Assembly (NCBI RefSeq): GCF_004345665.1 | Contig: NZ_SLWR01000007.1 | Span: 124,001-188,000 of the forward strand | DNA length: 64,000 nt | Reading direction: 5' to 3' | Source: Kribbella antiqua | Lineage (GTDB): Bacteria; Actinomycetota; Actinomycetes; Propionibacteriales; Kribbellaceae | Shown: positions 34,151 to 42,153 of the stretch, one piece after another | Position numbering within the stretch: position 1 is the first letter of the stretch | Layout: every line of letters starts with the position of its first letter | The notes under the pieces: generated by a model | What the model was told of the DNA's origin: nothing | Databases searched by the model: none | The model's input: the letters and a program-made list of their open reading frames with translations, nothing else | Program-made: the position numbers and the translations under genes

Positions 34151-35980
34151 ATGACATCGCAGGCACGTCTCGTCGGCGGCCGGTACGAAGAAGGCGAACC
34201 GCTCGGCCGCGGCGGCATGGCCGATGTCCGCAGGGGCGTCGACAACCGGCTGGGCCGGGCGGTCGCGATCAAGCGGCTGCGGGTCGACCTGGCCAGCGAC
34301 GCCACCTTCCAGGCCAGATTCCGCCGGGAGGCCCAGTCGGCCGCCTCGCTGAACCACCCGACCATCGTGTCGGTCTACGACACCGGCGAGGAACCGGACC
34401 CGAACGGCTCTGGCGTCACCATTCCGTACATCGTGATGGAGCTGGTGACCGGCAAGACCCTGCGGGACCTGATCCGCGAAGGCCGCAAGATCATGCCCGA
34501 GCGGGCGCTGGAGATCACCTCCGGTGTGCTCGAGGCGCTCGACTACAGCCACCGGGCCGGCATCGTGCACCGCGACATCAAGCCCGGCAACGTGATGCTG
34601 ACCCCGCACGGCCAGGTCAAGGTGATGGACTTCGGCATCGCCCGGGCGGTCGCGGACACCTCGTCCACGATGACCCAGACCGCCGCCGTCATCGGTACGG
34701 CGCAGTACCTCTCGCCCGAGCAGGCCAGGGGCGAAACGGTCGACGCCCGCTCCGACCTGTACTCGACCGGTTGCCTGCTGTACGAACTGCTGACCGGCCG
34801 GCCGCCGTTCGTCGGTGAGTCGCCGGTGTCGGTGGCCTACCAGCACGTCCGGGAGCAGCCGCTGCCGCCGTCGTCGTTCGACCCGGAGATCCCGCCCGAG
34901 GTGGACGCCGTCGTACTGAAGGCGCTGGCGAAGAGCCGCGAGGAGCGGTACCAGAGCGCTTCCGAGATGCGGCAGGACATCCACCGGGTGCTCGCCGGAC
35001 AGCAGGTGACCGCGCCGATGGCCGCCGTCGCCGAGACCCGGGCGATCCCCAACGCCGGGTATGCCGCGACCGCGGCGACCCAGGCCTACCGGCAGACCGG
35101 GGCGGACGACATCCTGCCGCCGGACGACGGCATCGACGAGGCCGAGGCGGCCCGGGCCCGGCGCAACCGCGGCCTCGCCTACTTCCTGCTCGGCCTGGCG
35201 ATCGTCGCCCTCGCGGTCGGCGGCTACGCCCTGTTCACGAACCTGGGCGGCGATGGCAAGGGCGGTACGGCGACCACCACGCCGCCGGCCAAGGTCGCAG
35301 TACCGGATGTGACGGGCAAGTCGTTGCAGGCCGCGACCGCGCTGCTCACCCAGAAGGGCTTGAAGGTCGCATCGACCACTGAGAAGAGCGACACGGTCGC
35401 CAAGAACCTGATCATCCGGCAGACGCCGACGGCGGACACCCAGGCGCAGCAGGGCTCCACGGTGAACGTGGTGGTCTCGGCCGGGCGGACAGCCTTCCCG
35501 GTGCCCGATGTGGTCGGCATGTCGGAGGCCAAGGCCCGCCAGGCGCTCGAGGACTCGGCCGGGAACTTCAAGGTCAAGGACGAGACGGTCAAGCAGGACA
35601 GCTCCGAGGCGGCCGGCACCGTGCTGTCGATCAGCCCGGACCAGAACAGCCAGTACCCGTCCGGTACCGAGTTCACCCTGACCGTGTCGACCGGCAAGGA
35701 GCTGGTCGAGGTTCCGAACGTCGTCACCGTACCGGCGGACGACGCGGCCAAGACGCTGAAGGAGCTCGGCTTCACCGTCGGCTACAAGGAAGGCAACGAC
35801 CCGAACTCGGTGGACCAGACCGTGATCGCGCAGAGCATCCAGGCCGGCAAGAAGGTCGCGAAGGGCACCACGATCACCATCACGGTCAACAACCTGCCGG
35901 AGGAGAGCCCGACGCCGACGGAGACGCCGTCGGGGACTCCCGAGAATCCAGGTGGCACACCACCGATCATCGGCGGCTGA
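34151..35980 (+). CDS. pknB: PASTA-domain Ser/Thr kinase (PknB-like)
   Basis: ATG 34151 follows GGAAGG, so it is preferred to a TTG 15 bases upstream. Of 609 residues, about 10-270 are a Hanks-type kinase: GRGGMADVRRG, VAIKRL, HRDIKPGNVM, DFGIAR and GTAQYLSPEQ. A membrane helix lies at about 340-360, followed by three PASTA repeats and a Pro-rich tail. It senses cell wall fragments or lipid II and phosphorylates cell division proteins. The mycobacterial PknA gene that normally lies between pbpA and pknB is absent here. A short inverted repeat (TTCCAA/TTGGAA, 34125-34141) overlaps the Shine-Dalgarno. Confidence 0.93.
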   Translation: MTSQARLVGGRYEEGEPLGRGGMADVRRGVDNRLGRAVAIKRLRVDLASDATFQARFRREAQSAASLNHPTIVSVYDTGEEPDPNGSGVTIPYIVMELVTGKTLRDLIREGRKIMPERALEITSGVLEALDYSHRAGIVHRDIKPGNVMLTPHGQVKVMDFGIARAVADTSSTMTQTAAVIGTAQYLSPEQARGETVDARSDLYSTGCLLYELLTGRPPFVGESPVSVAYQHVREQPLPPSSFDPEIPPEVDAVVLKALAKSREERYQSASEMRQDIHRVLAGQQVTAPMAAVAETRAIPNAGYAATAATQAYRQTGADDILPPDDGIDEAEAARARRNRGLAYFLLGLAIVALAVGGYALFTNLGGDGKGGTATTTPPAKVAVPDVTGKSLQAATALLTQKGLKVASTTEKSDTVAKNLIIRQTPTADTQAQQGSTVNVVVSAGRTAFPVPDVVGMSEAKARQALEDSAGNFKVKDETVKQDSSEAAGTVLSISPDQNSQYPSGTEFTLTVSTGKELVEVPNVVTVPADDAAKTLKELGFTVGYKEGNDPNSVDQTVIAQSIQAGKKVAKGTTITITVNNLPEESPTPTETPSGTPENPGGTPPIIGG

Positions 35981-35989
35981 GCCCGCACG

Positions 35990-36014
35990 AAGCCCCCGCC
36001 ATCAGCGGGGGCTT
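35990..36014. terminator. Bidirectional terminator between pknB and trpG
   Basis: AAGCCCCCGC (35990-35999) pairs with GCGGGGGCTT (36005-36014) over ten bases with a CATCA loop. On the plus strand it is followed by CTGTCTTT. It lies between convergent genes and could serve both. Confidence 0.85.
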
Positions 36015-36027
36015 CTGTCTTTCCGGG

Positions 36028-36654
36028 CTAGCTGACGATCGGGGCCAGGCCGATCGAGCGGTCGACGGCGTCGGGGTCGCCGCAGGTGACGAGCCAGTTG
36101 GCCAGCATCCGGTGACCGCCCTCGGTCAGCACCGACTCGGGATGGAACTGCACACCCTCGACCGGCAGATCGCGGTGGCGGGCCGCCATGATCACGCCCG
36201 CCTCGGTGCGCGCCGTCACCTGCAGTACGTCGGGCACGGTGTCCTCGGCGATCGCGAGCGAGTGATACCGGGTCGCGGTGAACGGCGACGGCAGACCGGC
36301 GAGCACGCCGGCGCCCTCGTGGAACACCTGGCTCGTTTTCCCGTGCAGCAACTCGTCCGCGCGGCCGACGACACCGCCGTACGCGACTCCGATCGCCTGC
36401 AGGCCGAGGCAGACGCCGAAGATCGGGATCTGGCCGCCCTTCTCCTGGATGATCTCGACACACGCCCCGGCCTCTTCCGGCGTACCAGGGCCGGGCGAGA
36501 GCAGCACACCGTCGTACGACGTGACGTCGTCAGGCGTGACCTCGTCGTTGCGAAGCACGGTGGTCTCGGCCTGCAACTGCTGCAGGTACTGCACCAGGTT
36601 GTAGACGAAGGAGTCGTAGTTGTCGACGACAAGGATCCGCGGCATGCGGTCCAT
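36028..36654 (-). CDS. trpG: Glutamine amidotransferase, anthranilate/aminodeoxychorismate synthase component II
   Basis: A 208-residue class I glutamine amidotransferase. DNYDSFVYNLVQYL opens the protein, the nucleophile Cys is in FGVCLGLQAIG and the His-Glu pair in FHPESVL. The homologue in this conserved neighbourhood is usually annotated trpG/pabA: it supplies ammonia to anthranilate or aminodeoxychorismate synthase. Two in-frame ATGs (36654 and 36645) are possible starts; no good ribosome-binding site helps to choose. Confidence 0.9.
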   Translation of the reverse strand: MDRMPRILVVDNYDSFVYNLVQYLQQLQAETTVLRNDEVTPDDVTSYDGVLLSPGPGTPEEAGACVEIIQEKGGQIPIFGVCLGLQAIGVAYGGVVGRADELLHGKTSQVFHEGAGVLAGLPSPFTATRYHSLAIAEDTVPDVLQVTARTEAGVIMAARHRDLPVEGVQFHPESVLTEGGHRMLANWLVTCGDPDAVDRSIGLAPIVS

Positions 36655-36662
36655 TGTGACAG

Positions 36663-37433
36663 CTACCGGCCGCTGGCCGTCGGGCTGACCGAAGGAGTGC
36701 GGTCGAAGCCGGGGACCGTGGCGCTCTGCAGGTCCAGCGTGCCCTCGTACGCCGGCATCGCGATCGACGAGTCGGTCTTCACCTCGTAGCCGAGCTGGAA
36801 CTTCACCACGTAGTCCTGCAGGTTCTCGATGTACTGCGAGTCGTCGAGCGCCTTCTGCAGCTTCCGCCGGTCCCCGATCGCGGTGATCTTATACGGCGGC
36901 AGGTACGGCACGCCGTGCAGGACGACGGAGTTGCCGACGCACTTGATCCCGGTGGTCGAGATCACCCGGTGGTTCTGGATCGAGATCGCGTCCGCGCCGC
37001 CGGCCCAAAGCGCGTTCACCACCGCCTGGATGTCCTGCTGGTGGATCACCAGCCAGTCGGCGTCGACGTCCGGGTTGTCCTTGACCACCTCAGGCGGCGC
37101 GTCCTTGAGCGTGACGGTGAGGCCGGGGCCGTTGACCGGCGTCGTACCGACCTCGTCGGACAGGTCCTTCAGCTGCTTCGCCAGCTTCGGGTCGATCGAG
37201 CCCTGCTGGGCCTGCAGCTTCTCGATGTCCTGGGTCAGCGCGGCGTGCTGTCGGACCAGGCTGGCGCTGCGGCGACTCTGTTCCTCCACCAGTCCGGCGA
37301 GCGTAGTGTTGCGACTGGGCCGCAGGTCCGTGCCCCGGGCGTTGGTGGCGCTGGTCGCGAACAGCAGACCGGCGCACAGCAGCGCCACCGGCGCGGCCGC
37401 GCGCCACAGCGAAATACGCCTGAACCTACGCAC
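36663..37433 (-). CDS. DUF881-family membrane-anchored protein
   Basis: GTG 37433 has GGAGA seven bases upstream and is preferred to GTG 37460. The 256-residue protein has an N-terminal membrane helix (about residues 11-30), a coiled-coil-prone segment (LVRQHAALTQDIEKLQAQQG) and a DUF881 domain (GPGLTVTLKD, WLVIHQQDIQAVVNALWAGG). This family neighbours crgA and trpG in many actinobacteria and is thought to act in cell-envelope or septum work; the biochemical role is not known. Confidence 0.88.
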   Translation of the reverse strand: MRRFRRISLWRAAAPVALLCAGLLFATSATNARGTDLRPSRNTTLAGLVEEQSRRSASLVRQHAALTQDIEKLQAQQGSIDPKLAKQLKDLSDEVGTTPVNGPGLTVTLKDAPPEVVKDNPDVDADWLVIHQQDIQAVVNALWAGGADAISIQNHRVISTTGIKCVGNSVVLHGVPYLPPYKITAIGDRRKLQKALDDSQYIENLQDYVVKFQLGYEVKTDSSIAMPAYEGTLDLQSATVPGFDRTPSVSPTASGR

Positions 37434-37547
37434 CCGTGATCTCCATATTGCTCTCTGCACTACGCTAACCCGGGACCGGACCCGACGGGGCCCGGGACAG
37501 GGTGGCCCTCAGCGCTCAGCTTATGCGTCCTTACAAGGAGTTCAGTC

Positions 37548-37808
37548 GTGCCCGAGTCGAGCAGTCGTAACAAGAAGAAGACCGACAAGGTCAAGGTGGA
37601 GAAGACGCCGAAGAAGCCGCGCACCACCAGTCGCGTCTGGGTGGCGCCGCTGATGCTGGCGTGCTGGCTGCTCGGCCTCGCCTGGCTGGTCGTCTTCTAC
37701 ATCGCCGGCGACAAGATCCCGGTGATGGACGACCTGGGCAACTGGAACCTGCTGATCGGCATGGGCCTGATCGCGGTCGGCTTCGTCGTCTCGACCCAGT
37801 GGGTCTAG
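37548..37808 (+). CDS. crgA: Cell division protein CrgA
   Basis: An 86-residue protein starting GTG 37548 with AAGGAG upstream. A Lys-rich N-terminus is followed by two membrane helices (about 32-54 and 66-84) with the hallmark WLVVFYIAG. In Streptomyces and Mycobacterium CrgA coordinates division proteins and wall synthesis at the septum. It is divergent from the DUF881 gene. Confidence 0.94.
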   Translation: MPESSSRNKKKTDKVKVEKTPKKPRTTSRVWVAPLMLACWLLGLAWLVVFYIAGDKIPVMDDLGNWNLLIGMGLIAVGFVVSTQWV

Positions 37809-37833
37809 CCGTACGAGGCTGAGCGCCACATCG

Positions 37834-37866
37834 CAGCCGGTCGCGCCTCCGTGGCGCGGCCGGCTG
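37834..37866 (+). terminator. Hairpin downstream of crgA
   Basis: CAGCCGGTCGCGCC (37834-37847) pairs with GGCGCGGCCGGCTG (37853-37866) with one G-U pair and a 5-base loop. It starts 25 bases after the crgA stop. There is no T-tract, as is common for actinobacterial terminators. Confidence 0.6.
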
Positions 37867-37929
37867 TGCATTGACCACGCCTAGCCGGTGATCGGGCGAC
37901 CCGAGCATCGGGTAATCACAGGGCTGAAG

Positions 37930-38039
37930 TTATCCACACCCGTATCCCCAGCTGTGCACAGCTTTTCGCGGATTTGTCCCCAGGTTGTCCCCGACTTCTC
38001 CACGATCCCCGCCCGAAAATCCCCAAAATCTGTGGATAA
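37930..38039. other. Cluster of DnaA-box-like sites in crgA intergenic region
   Basis: The gap 37867-38156 (about 290 bases) holds no gene but has a perfect TTATCCACA at 37930-37938 and its inverted copy TGTGGATAA at 38031-38039. Between them are TTGTCCCCA (37974-37982), TTGTCCCCG (37985-37993) and TTCTCCACG (37996-38004), one or two bases from actinobacterial TTGTCCACA. The stretch is locally A/T-rich. It could be a DnaA-binding regulatory site or an origin-linked element; dnaA and dnaN are not in the window, so it is not called oriC. Confidence 0.45.
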
Positions 38040-38156
38040 CCAACGTTTGAGCCACCCCAGTTTCCACAACGTTCACGGAGCCGTCGACGGGGCGGGGCGC
38101 CGGGCGTAACGTCGAAAACGCCGACCAGCGGCCAGAGAGACGGGGAGGGTCTCACA

Positions 38157-38765
38157 ATGTTCGTTCAGGTCATTCAGGGACAGGTGACAGACGCCGAGCG
38201 CGCACACGCCGCGTTCGACCGGTGGATCGAAGAACAAGCACCCGAGGCGACCGGTTGGCTGGGGACAACGGCCGGAGTCACCGACGACGGGCAGTTCATC
38301 GCGCTGGCACGATTCGAATCCGCCGAAGCTGCCCGGCGGAACAGCGAATCGCCGGGGCAGGACAAGTGGTGGCACGAGTTCTCGTCGCTGCTCAGCGGGG
38401 ACGCCACCTTCCACGACACCGAGGACGTGGTCCTCGACATCCAGGGCAATCCCGACTCCGCCCACTTCGTTCAGGTCATGCAGGGCCACGGCAGCAACCC
38501 GCAGCGGGCCCGGGAACTGATGGAGCAGGACCGCGACGAGTGGGCCGCGTTCCGGCCCGAGATCCTCGGCAACGAAGTCGCCATGTACGACGACGGCGAC
38601 TACACGATGGCGATCTACTTCACCAGCGAGGACGAGGCCCGCGAGGGTGAGCGCAAGGAGATCCCGCCGAAGCTGCAGGCCGAGATGGACGAGATGAACT
38701 CGCTCGCCGCCGGCCCGCCGACCTTCTACGACCTCAAGCACCCCTGGCTCTACTCGCCCAACTGA
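38157..38765 (+). CDS. Hypothetical protein with two ferredoxin-like repeats
   Basis: A 202-residue cytoplasmic protein from ATG 38157. Two similar halves each open with the same motif, FVQVIQG at residues 2-8 and FVQVMQG near 102, and contain an alpha/beta pattern (AERAHAAFDRWIEEQ; ARELMEQDRDEWAAF), like a duplicated antibiotic-biosynthesis-monooxygenase (ABM) domain. No catalytic residues can be assigned. It is followed by a 12-base hairpin and appears monocistronic. Confidence 0.65.
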   Translation: MFVQVIQGQVTDAERAHAAFDRWIEEQAPEATGWLGTTAGVTDDGQFIALARFESAEAARRNSESPGQDKWWHEFSSLLSGDATFHDTEDVVLDIQGNPDSAHFVQVMQGHGSNPQRARELMEQDRDEWAAFRPEILGNEVAMYDDGDYTMAIYFTSEDEAREGERKEIPPKLQAEMDEMNSLAAGPPTFYDLKHPWLYSPN

Positions 38766-38780
38766 GCCTGACGAGGTCAC

Positions 38781-38817
38781 GAACCGGCCGCGCCGGCACC
38801 TGCCCCGCGGCCGGTTC
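38781..38817 (+). terminator. Hairpin after the ABM-like gene
   Basis: GAACCGGCCGCG (38781-38792) and CGCGGCCGGTTC (38806-38817) form a perfect 12-base stem with a 13-base loop, 16 bases beyond the stop. A T-tract is absent. Confidence 0.6.
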
Positions 38818-38833
38818 GGCGTGCCCTCCGCGT

Positions 38834-38887
38834 CTACGTAGAGATATATGTAGACATCTACGTACCTCCTACGTATAGTTCTACGTG
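38834..38887. promoter_or_regulatory. Repeated CTACGTR operator upstream of the EXLDI gene
   Basis: Four copies of CTACGT(A/G) start at 38834, 38858, 38869 and 38881. The first two form an inverted pair, and TATGTAGA-CA-TCTACGTA (38847-38864) is a near-perfect dyad. The stretch is AT-rich for this DNA and ends at the Shine-Dalgarno GGAGGAG of the EXLDI gene. Because that protein has an N-terminal ribbon-helix-helix pattern, this is a candidate autoregulatory operator; the binding is inferred. Confidence 0.65.
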
Positions 38888-38904
38888 TAGGAGGAGACCA
38901 AACG

Positions 38905-39429
38905 ATGCCCAACAAGACGATCTACGTGTCGGACGACGACCTGCCGCTCTACAAGAAGGCCCAGGAGCTGGCCGGCAACCTGTCCTCCGCGATCTCGATC
39001 GCACTGCGCAAGTACGTCGAGATGGAGGAAGGCCGGCTCGAAGGGTACGACGAGATCACCGTGCGGGTGGGCCGGGGGACCGGCCGCAAGCAACGGTTCT
39101 CCGGCGTACTGCTGGCCGAGGGCGGCCGGTCGAACAAGTCCGGCTACGAGGCCTTCAAGGTCTATCGCAGCCGGACCGGCAAGTACGTCCTGCACGCCGA
39201 CCGCCGCAACCAGTTCACCCTGAACGCCGACGACGAGCGGTACCTGACCGGCTGGCGCTCCTGGGTCGGCAACTGGAGTTCCGACCAGTCCTGGAGCGTG
39301 GCGCAAGGCGAGTCCACGCTCCAGGTCTTCGAAACCGTCGAGGAGCTGCGCGACCTGATCCCCGAAGATCTCTACGCCCTGGTCGAGGAGGCCGAGAGCC
39401 ACCCCACCGTGGAGGACCTCGACATCTGA
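38905..39429 (+). CDS. EXLDI-family protein with ribbon-helix-helix N-terminus
   Basis: A 174-residue protein. The first about 45 residues (KTIYVSDDDLPLYKKAQEL, SSAISIALRKYVEMEE) have the ribbon-helix-helix pattern, the middle is a beta-rich domain and the chain ends in EDLDI, the EXLDI motif that names the family. Members sit next to ABC exporters; here a DrrAB-like pair follows 164 bases downstream. It is likely the regulator of that exporter and of itself. The inferred ligand is unknown. Confidence 0.85.
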   Translation: MPNKTIYVSDDDLPLYKKAQELAGNLSSAISIALRKYVEMEEGRLEGYDEITVRVGRGTGRKQRFSGVLLAEGGRSNKSGYEAFKVYRSRTGKYVLHADRRNQFTLNADDERYLTGWRSWVGNWSSDQSWSVAQGESTLQVFETVEELRDLIPEDLYALVEEAESHPTVEDLDI

Positions 39430-39593
39430 TCCCGGTAGTCCCTTGACCAAATAGCCCTGATCCACCACCCCGGCGCTTCGGCCACCCAGCGAAGCAGACC
39501 GGCCGGATCAGCACGCCCTGAATCTCCTCCTCACCTCCCATTGAAGCCACTGGGCCAGGTTCACCCTGCCCCGAAACCCTTACCGAGGAAGAC

Positions 39594-40553
39594 ATGTCAT
39601 CTCTGGCAATCGACGTCCGTGGACTGCGCAAGTCGTACGGCGACAAGCTCGTGCTCGACGGCATCGACCTGAACGTTGCCGAAGGCACCATCTTTTCCCT
39701 GCTCGGCCCGAACGGCGCCGGCAAGACCACCGCGGTGCAGATCCTGTCCACCCTGATCGCCGCCGACGCCGGCGAGATCCGGGTGGCCGGCCATGATCTG
39801 CACCAGAACCCCGAAGAAGTCCGCGCCGCGATCGGCGTCACCGGCCAGTTCTCCGCGGTCGACGGCCTGCTCACCGGCCGGGAGAACCTGATCATGATGG
39901 CCGACCTGCACCACGTCGGCCGCCAGGTTGGCCGGCGCCGGGCGGACGAGCTGCTCGAGCAGTTCGACCTGGTCGAGGCCGGCCAGAAGATGGCGATGAC
40001 CTACTCAGGCGGCATGAAGCGCCGCCTCGACCTGGCCATGACGCTGGTCGGCAGCCCGCGGATCATCTTCCTGGACGAGCCCACCACCGGTCTCGACCCG
40101 CGCAGTCGGCACAACATGTGGCTGCTGATCCGGCAGCTGGTCGCCGACGGCGTGACAGTCCTCCTCACCACGCAATACCTGGACGAGGCGGATCAGCTCG
40201 CCGACCAGATCGCCGTACTGGATCACGGGCGACTGGTTGCCCAGGGCACCCCGGAGCAGCTGAAGCGACTGGTGCCGGGCGGGCACATCCGGCTGCGGTT
40301 CACGGCGCCGGAGGAGTTTGCCCTGGCGGCGCAGGTGCTGCCGTCGGCCGCGCAGAACGAGGAGTCGCTGGTCCTGCAGGTGCCGAGCGACGGAAGCGTG
40401 CACACGCTGCGGTCGCTGCTGGCCCGGATCGACGACGCGTCGCTCGAAGTGGACGAGCTGACCGTCCACACCCCCGACCTGGACGACGTGTTCTTCGCCG
40501 TCACCGGTCAGCCCACCCACGACACCACCGACGAGAAAGTGACGAGCAAATGA
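39594..40553 (+). CDS. DrrA-like daunorubicin-type ABC exporter ATPase
   Basis: A 319-residue ABC ATPase: Walker A LLGPNGAGKTT, signature TYSGGMKRRLD, Walker B IIFLDEPTTGLDP. The long C-terminal extension after about 225 (VPGGHIRLRFTAPEEF...) matches DrrA-type drug exporters. The next gene overlaps by 4 bases and encodes the permease. No resistance phenotype can be read. Confidence 0.9.
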   Translation: MSSLAIDVRGLRKSYGDKLVLDGIDLNVAEGTIFSLLGPNGAGKTTAVQILSTLIAADAGEIRVAGHDLHQNPEEVRAAIGVTGQFSAVDGLLTGRENLIMMADLHHVGRQVGRRRADELLEQFDLVEAGQKMAMTYSGGMKRRLDLAMTLVGSPRIIFLDEPTTGLDPRSRHNMWLLIRQLVADGVTVLLTTQYLDEADQLADQIAVLDHGRLVAQGTPEQLKRLVPGGHIRLRFTAPEEFALAAQVLPSAAQNEESLVLQVPSDGSVHTLRSLLARIDDASLEVDELTVHTPDLDDVFFAVTGQPTHDTTDEKVTSK

Positions 40554-41344
40554 GCACGGTTTCCTACCCGATGGCCGACACCGCCACGATGCTGCGCCGC
40601 AACCTGCGGCACGCCCTGCGCTACCCGGGCCTGTCGCTCGGCGCCCTCGGGATGCCGGTCGTCATGATCCTGCTGTTCGGCCTCGTCTTCGGTGACACCT
40701 TCTCGGCCGGCCTCGGCGGCGCGAACGGCGGCTTCGACTACATCGACTTCCTCACCCCGGGCATCCTGCTGATGTCGATCGCGTCCGGGACGATGTCGCC
40801 CGCGGTCGCCGCCTGCATGGACATGACCGAGGGCATCGTGGCCAGGTTCCGGACGATGGCGATCTTCCGGCCGGCCGTGCTGACCGGGCACGTGCTGGGC
40901 AACGTGATCCTGACGATCGTCAGCCTGGCCCTGGTGGTCGGCTTCGCCCTCCTGATCGGCTTCCGCCCGAACGCGTCGTTCGGCGACTGGCTGCTGGCGA
41001 GCGGGTTGCTGATCGCGCTGACCGTCGCGTTGACCTGGTTCGCGATCGCCCTCGGGCTGACCAGCAAGACTCCGGAGGGCGCGAGCAACGTCGTACTGCC
41101 GATCAGCTTGCTGCTGCCCTTCCTGAGCAACACTTTCATCCCGCTGGAGTCGATGCCGAGCGGCATCCGCTGGTTCGCCGAGTACCAGCCGTTCACCCCG
41201 ATCATCGACACCCTGCGCCACCTGCTGCTCGGCACCCCGATGGACAACGGCGACGGCTGGGTCTCCCTAGCCTGGTGCCTCGCCATCGCCGTAGTCGGCT
41301 ACTTCTGGTCCCAAAAGAACTACAACAAGGGCACCGTCGCCTGA
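40550..41344 (+). CDS. ABC-2 type permease (DrrB-like)
   Basis: The start ATG 40550 overlaps the ATPase stop as ATGA, so in-frame codons further upstream are rejected. The 264-residue protein has six membrane helices and an ABC-2 core (LTPGILLMSIASG, PISLLLPFLSNTFIPLESMP). It pairs with the preceding ATPase as a half-size exporter. The substrate is unknown. Confidence 0.9.
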   Translation: MSTVSYPMADTATMLRRNLRHALRYPGLSLGALGMPVVMILLFGLVFGDTFSAGLGGANGGFDYIDFLTPGILLMSIASGTMSPAVAACMDMTEGIVARFRTMAIFRPAVLTGHVLGNVILTIVSLALVVGFALLIGFRPNASFGDWLLASGLLIALTVALTWFAIALGLTSKTPEGASNVVLPISLLLPFLSNTFIPLESMPSGIRWFAEYQPFTPIIDTLRHLLLGTPMDNGDGWVSLAWCLAIAVVGYFWSQKNYNKGTVA

Positions 41345-41386
41345 CCCCCAGGCCTTTCCGGGAACAAAGTTTGCGCTCTGTGCGGA

Positions 41387-42085
41387 TTAGTTTCCGAAAA
41401 GCGAACCTCCTTGGCTCGGCGCGCCAAGGAGGTTCGCGCGCGTCCGGACGTGGGCGGGAACCAGCAGGTCGCAGTCCGAGTTGGTGACCGGCTCGTCCGC
41501 CACGACCCGGAGCGGAAGCACGCCGGTCCAGTACGGAAGGTCGACGTCCTCGGGCTCGTCGTTCGCCTCGCCGGAGCGGGTCTTCACGGAGGCTTCGGTG
41601 AGCGACAGCGCGAGTACGGACGTCTTGGCGAGTTCCTTGCGGTTGGGCGGGCGTACGGCGGAAGAACGGCCGGGGACCAGGTGGTCGACGATGCGGTTGA
41701 GGCCGTGGAGTTTCTCGTCCGGGTCGGTGACGAGACGCGGTACGCCGAAGATGACCGCCGAGCGGTAGTTGACCGAGTGGTGGAACGCCGAGCGCGCCAG
41801 GACCAGGCCGTCGGTGTGGGTGATGGTGACGCAGACGGTCTGCTGCGGTGCGGCCACCACGCTGCGAGCTGCGACCGAGCCGTGGAGATAGAGAGTCCCA
41901 TCAGGCCCGCGGTCGAGGTCCACGCCGTACGCCGTCGGGAGTACGAGCGGATCGCCGTCGACCACGACGCCGAGGTGGCAGAACATGCCGTCGTACAGCA
42001 CGTCGTACAGGGCCTGGCGGTCGGTGGCGGCACGCTCCTTCGAGCGACGCAGCGAGGTCCGGTCTGTGGATGAAAGCACGGTCAT
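41387..42085 (-). CDS. Pyridoxamine 5'-phosphate oxidase-family flavoprotein
   Basis: The start is ATG 42085 (MTVLSSTDRTSL...); in-frame codons upstream overlap the divergent promoter. The 232-residue protein has a split-barrel flavin fold (GMFCHLGVVVDGDPLVLPTAYG, FHHSVNYRSAVIFG). It is divergent from a MocR/PdxR-type regulator, which in this class often controls a gene of this family. Its last about 17 codons are covered by a terminator-like hairpin. Confidence 0.85.
   Translation of the reverse strand: MTVLSSTDRTSLRRSKERAATDRQALYDVLYDGMFCHLGVVVDGDPLVLPTAYGVDLDRGPDGTLYLHGSVAARSVVAAPQQTVCVTITHTDGLVLARSAFHHSVNYRSAVIFGVPRLVTDPDEKLHGLNRIVDHLVPGRSSAVRPPNRKELAKTSVLALSLTEASVKTRSGEANDEPEDVDLPYWTGVLPLRVVADEPVTNSDCDLLVPAHVRTRANLLGAPSQGGSLFGN
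41397..41437 (-). terminator. Intrinsic terminator inside the 3' end of the PPOX gene
   Basis: GCGAACCTCCTTGGC (41401-41415) pairs perfectly over 15 bases with GCCAAGGAGGTTCGC (41423-41437), 7-base loop. Read on the minus strand it is followed by UUUU (41400-41397). The hairpin lies within the final codons of the PPOX gene, whose stop is at 41387. It may act for the minus-strand gene and also block the convergent DrrB transcript. Confidence 0.8.
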
Positions 42086-42121
42086 GCAACAAGCGTCATG
42101 GATGAGTGGCATGCTGGCACG

Positions 42122-42152
42122 GTCCATTCCCGTGCGAATCAGGTAGTCCATT
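42122..42152. promoter_or_regulatory. Direct repeats between PPOX and MocR genes
   Basis: GTCCATT occurs at 42122-42128 and again at 42146-42152, 24 bases apart, in the 68-base divergent promoter. MocR/GabR regulators often bind two direct repeats. The assignment as operator is speculative. Confidence 0.4.
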
Positions 42153-42153
42153 T

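Noticed and set aside
37867..38156. Calling the DnaA-box-like cluster the chromosomal origin
   Set aside because: dnaA and dnaN are not seen and the number of exact boxes (two) is lower than expected for an actinobacterial oriC.
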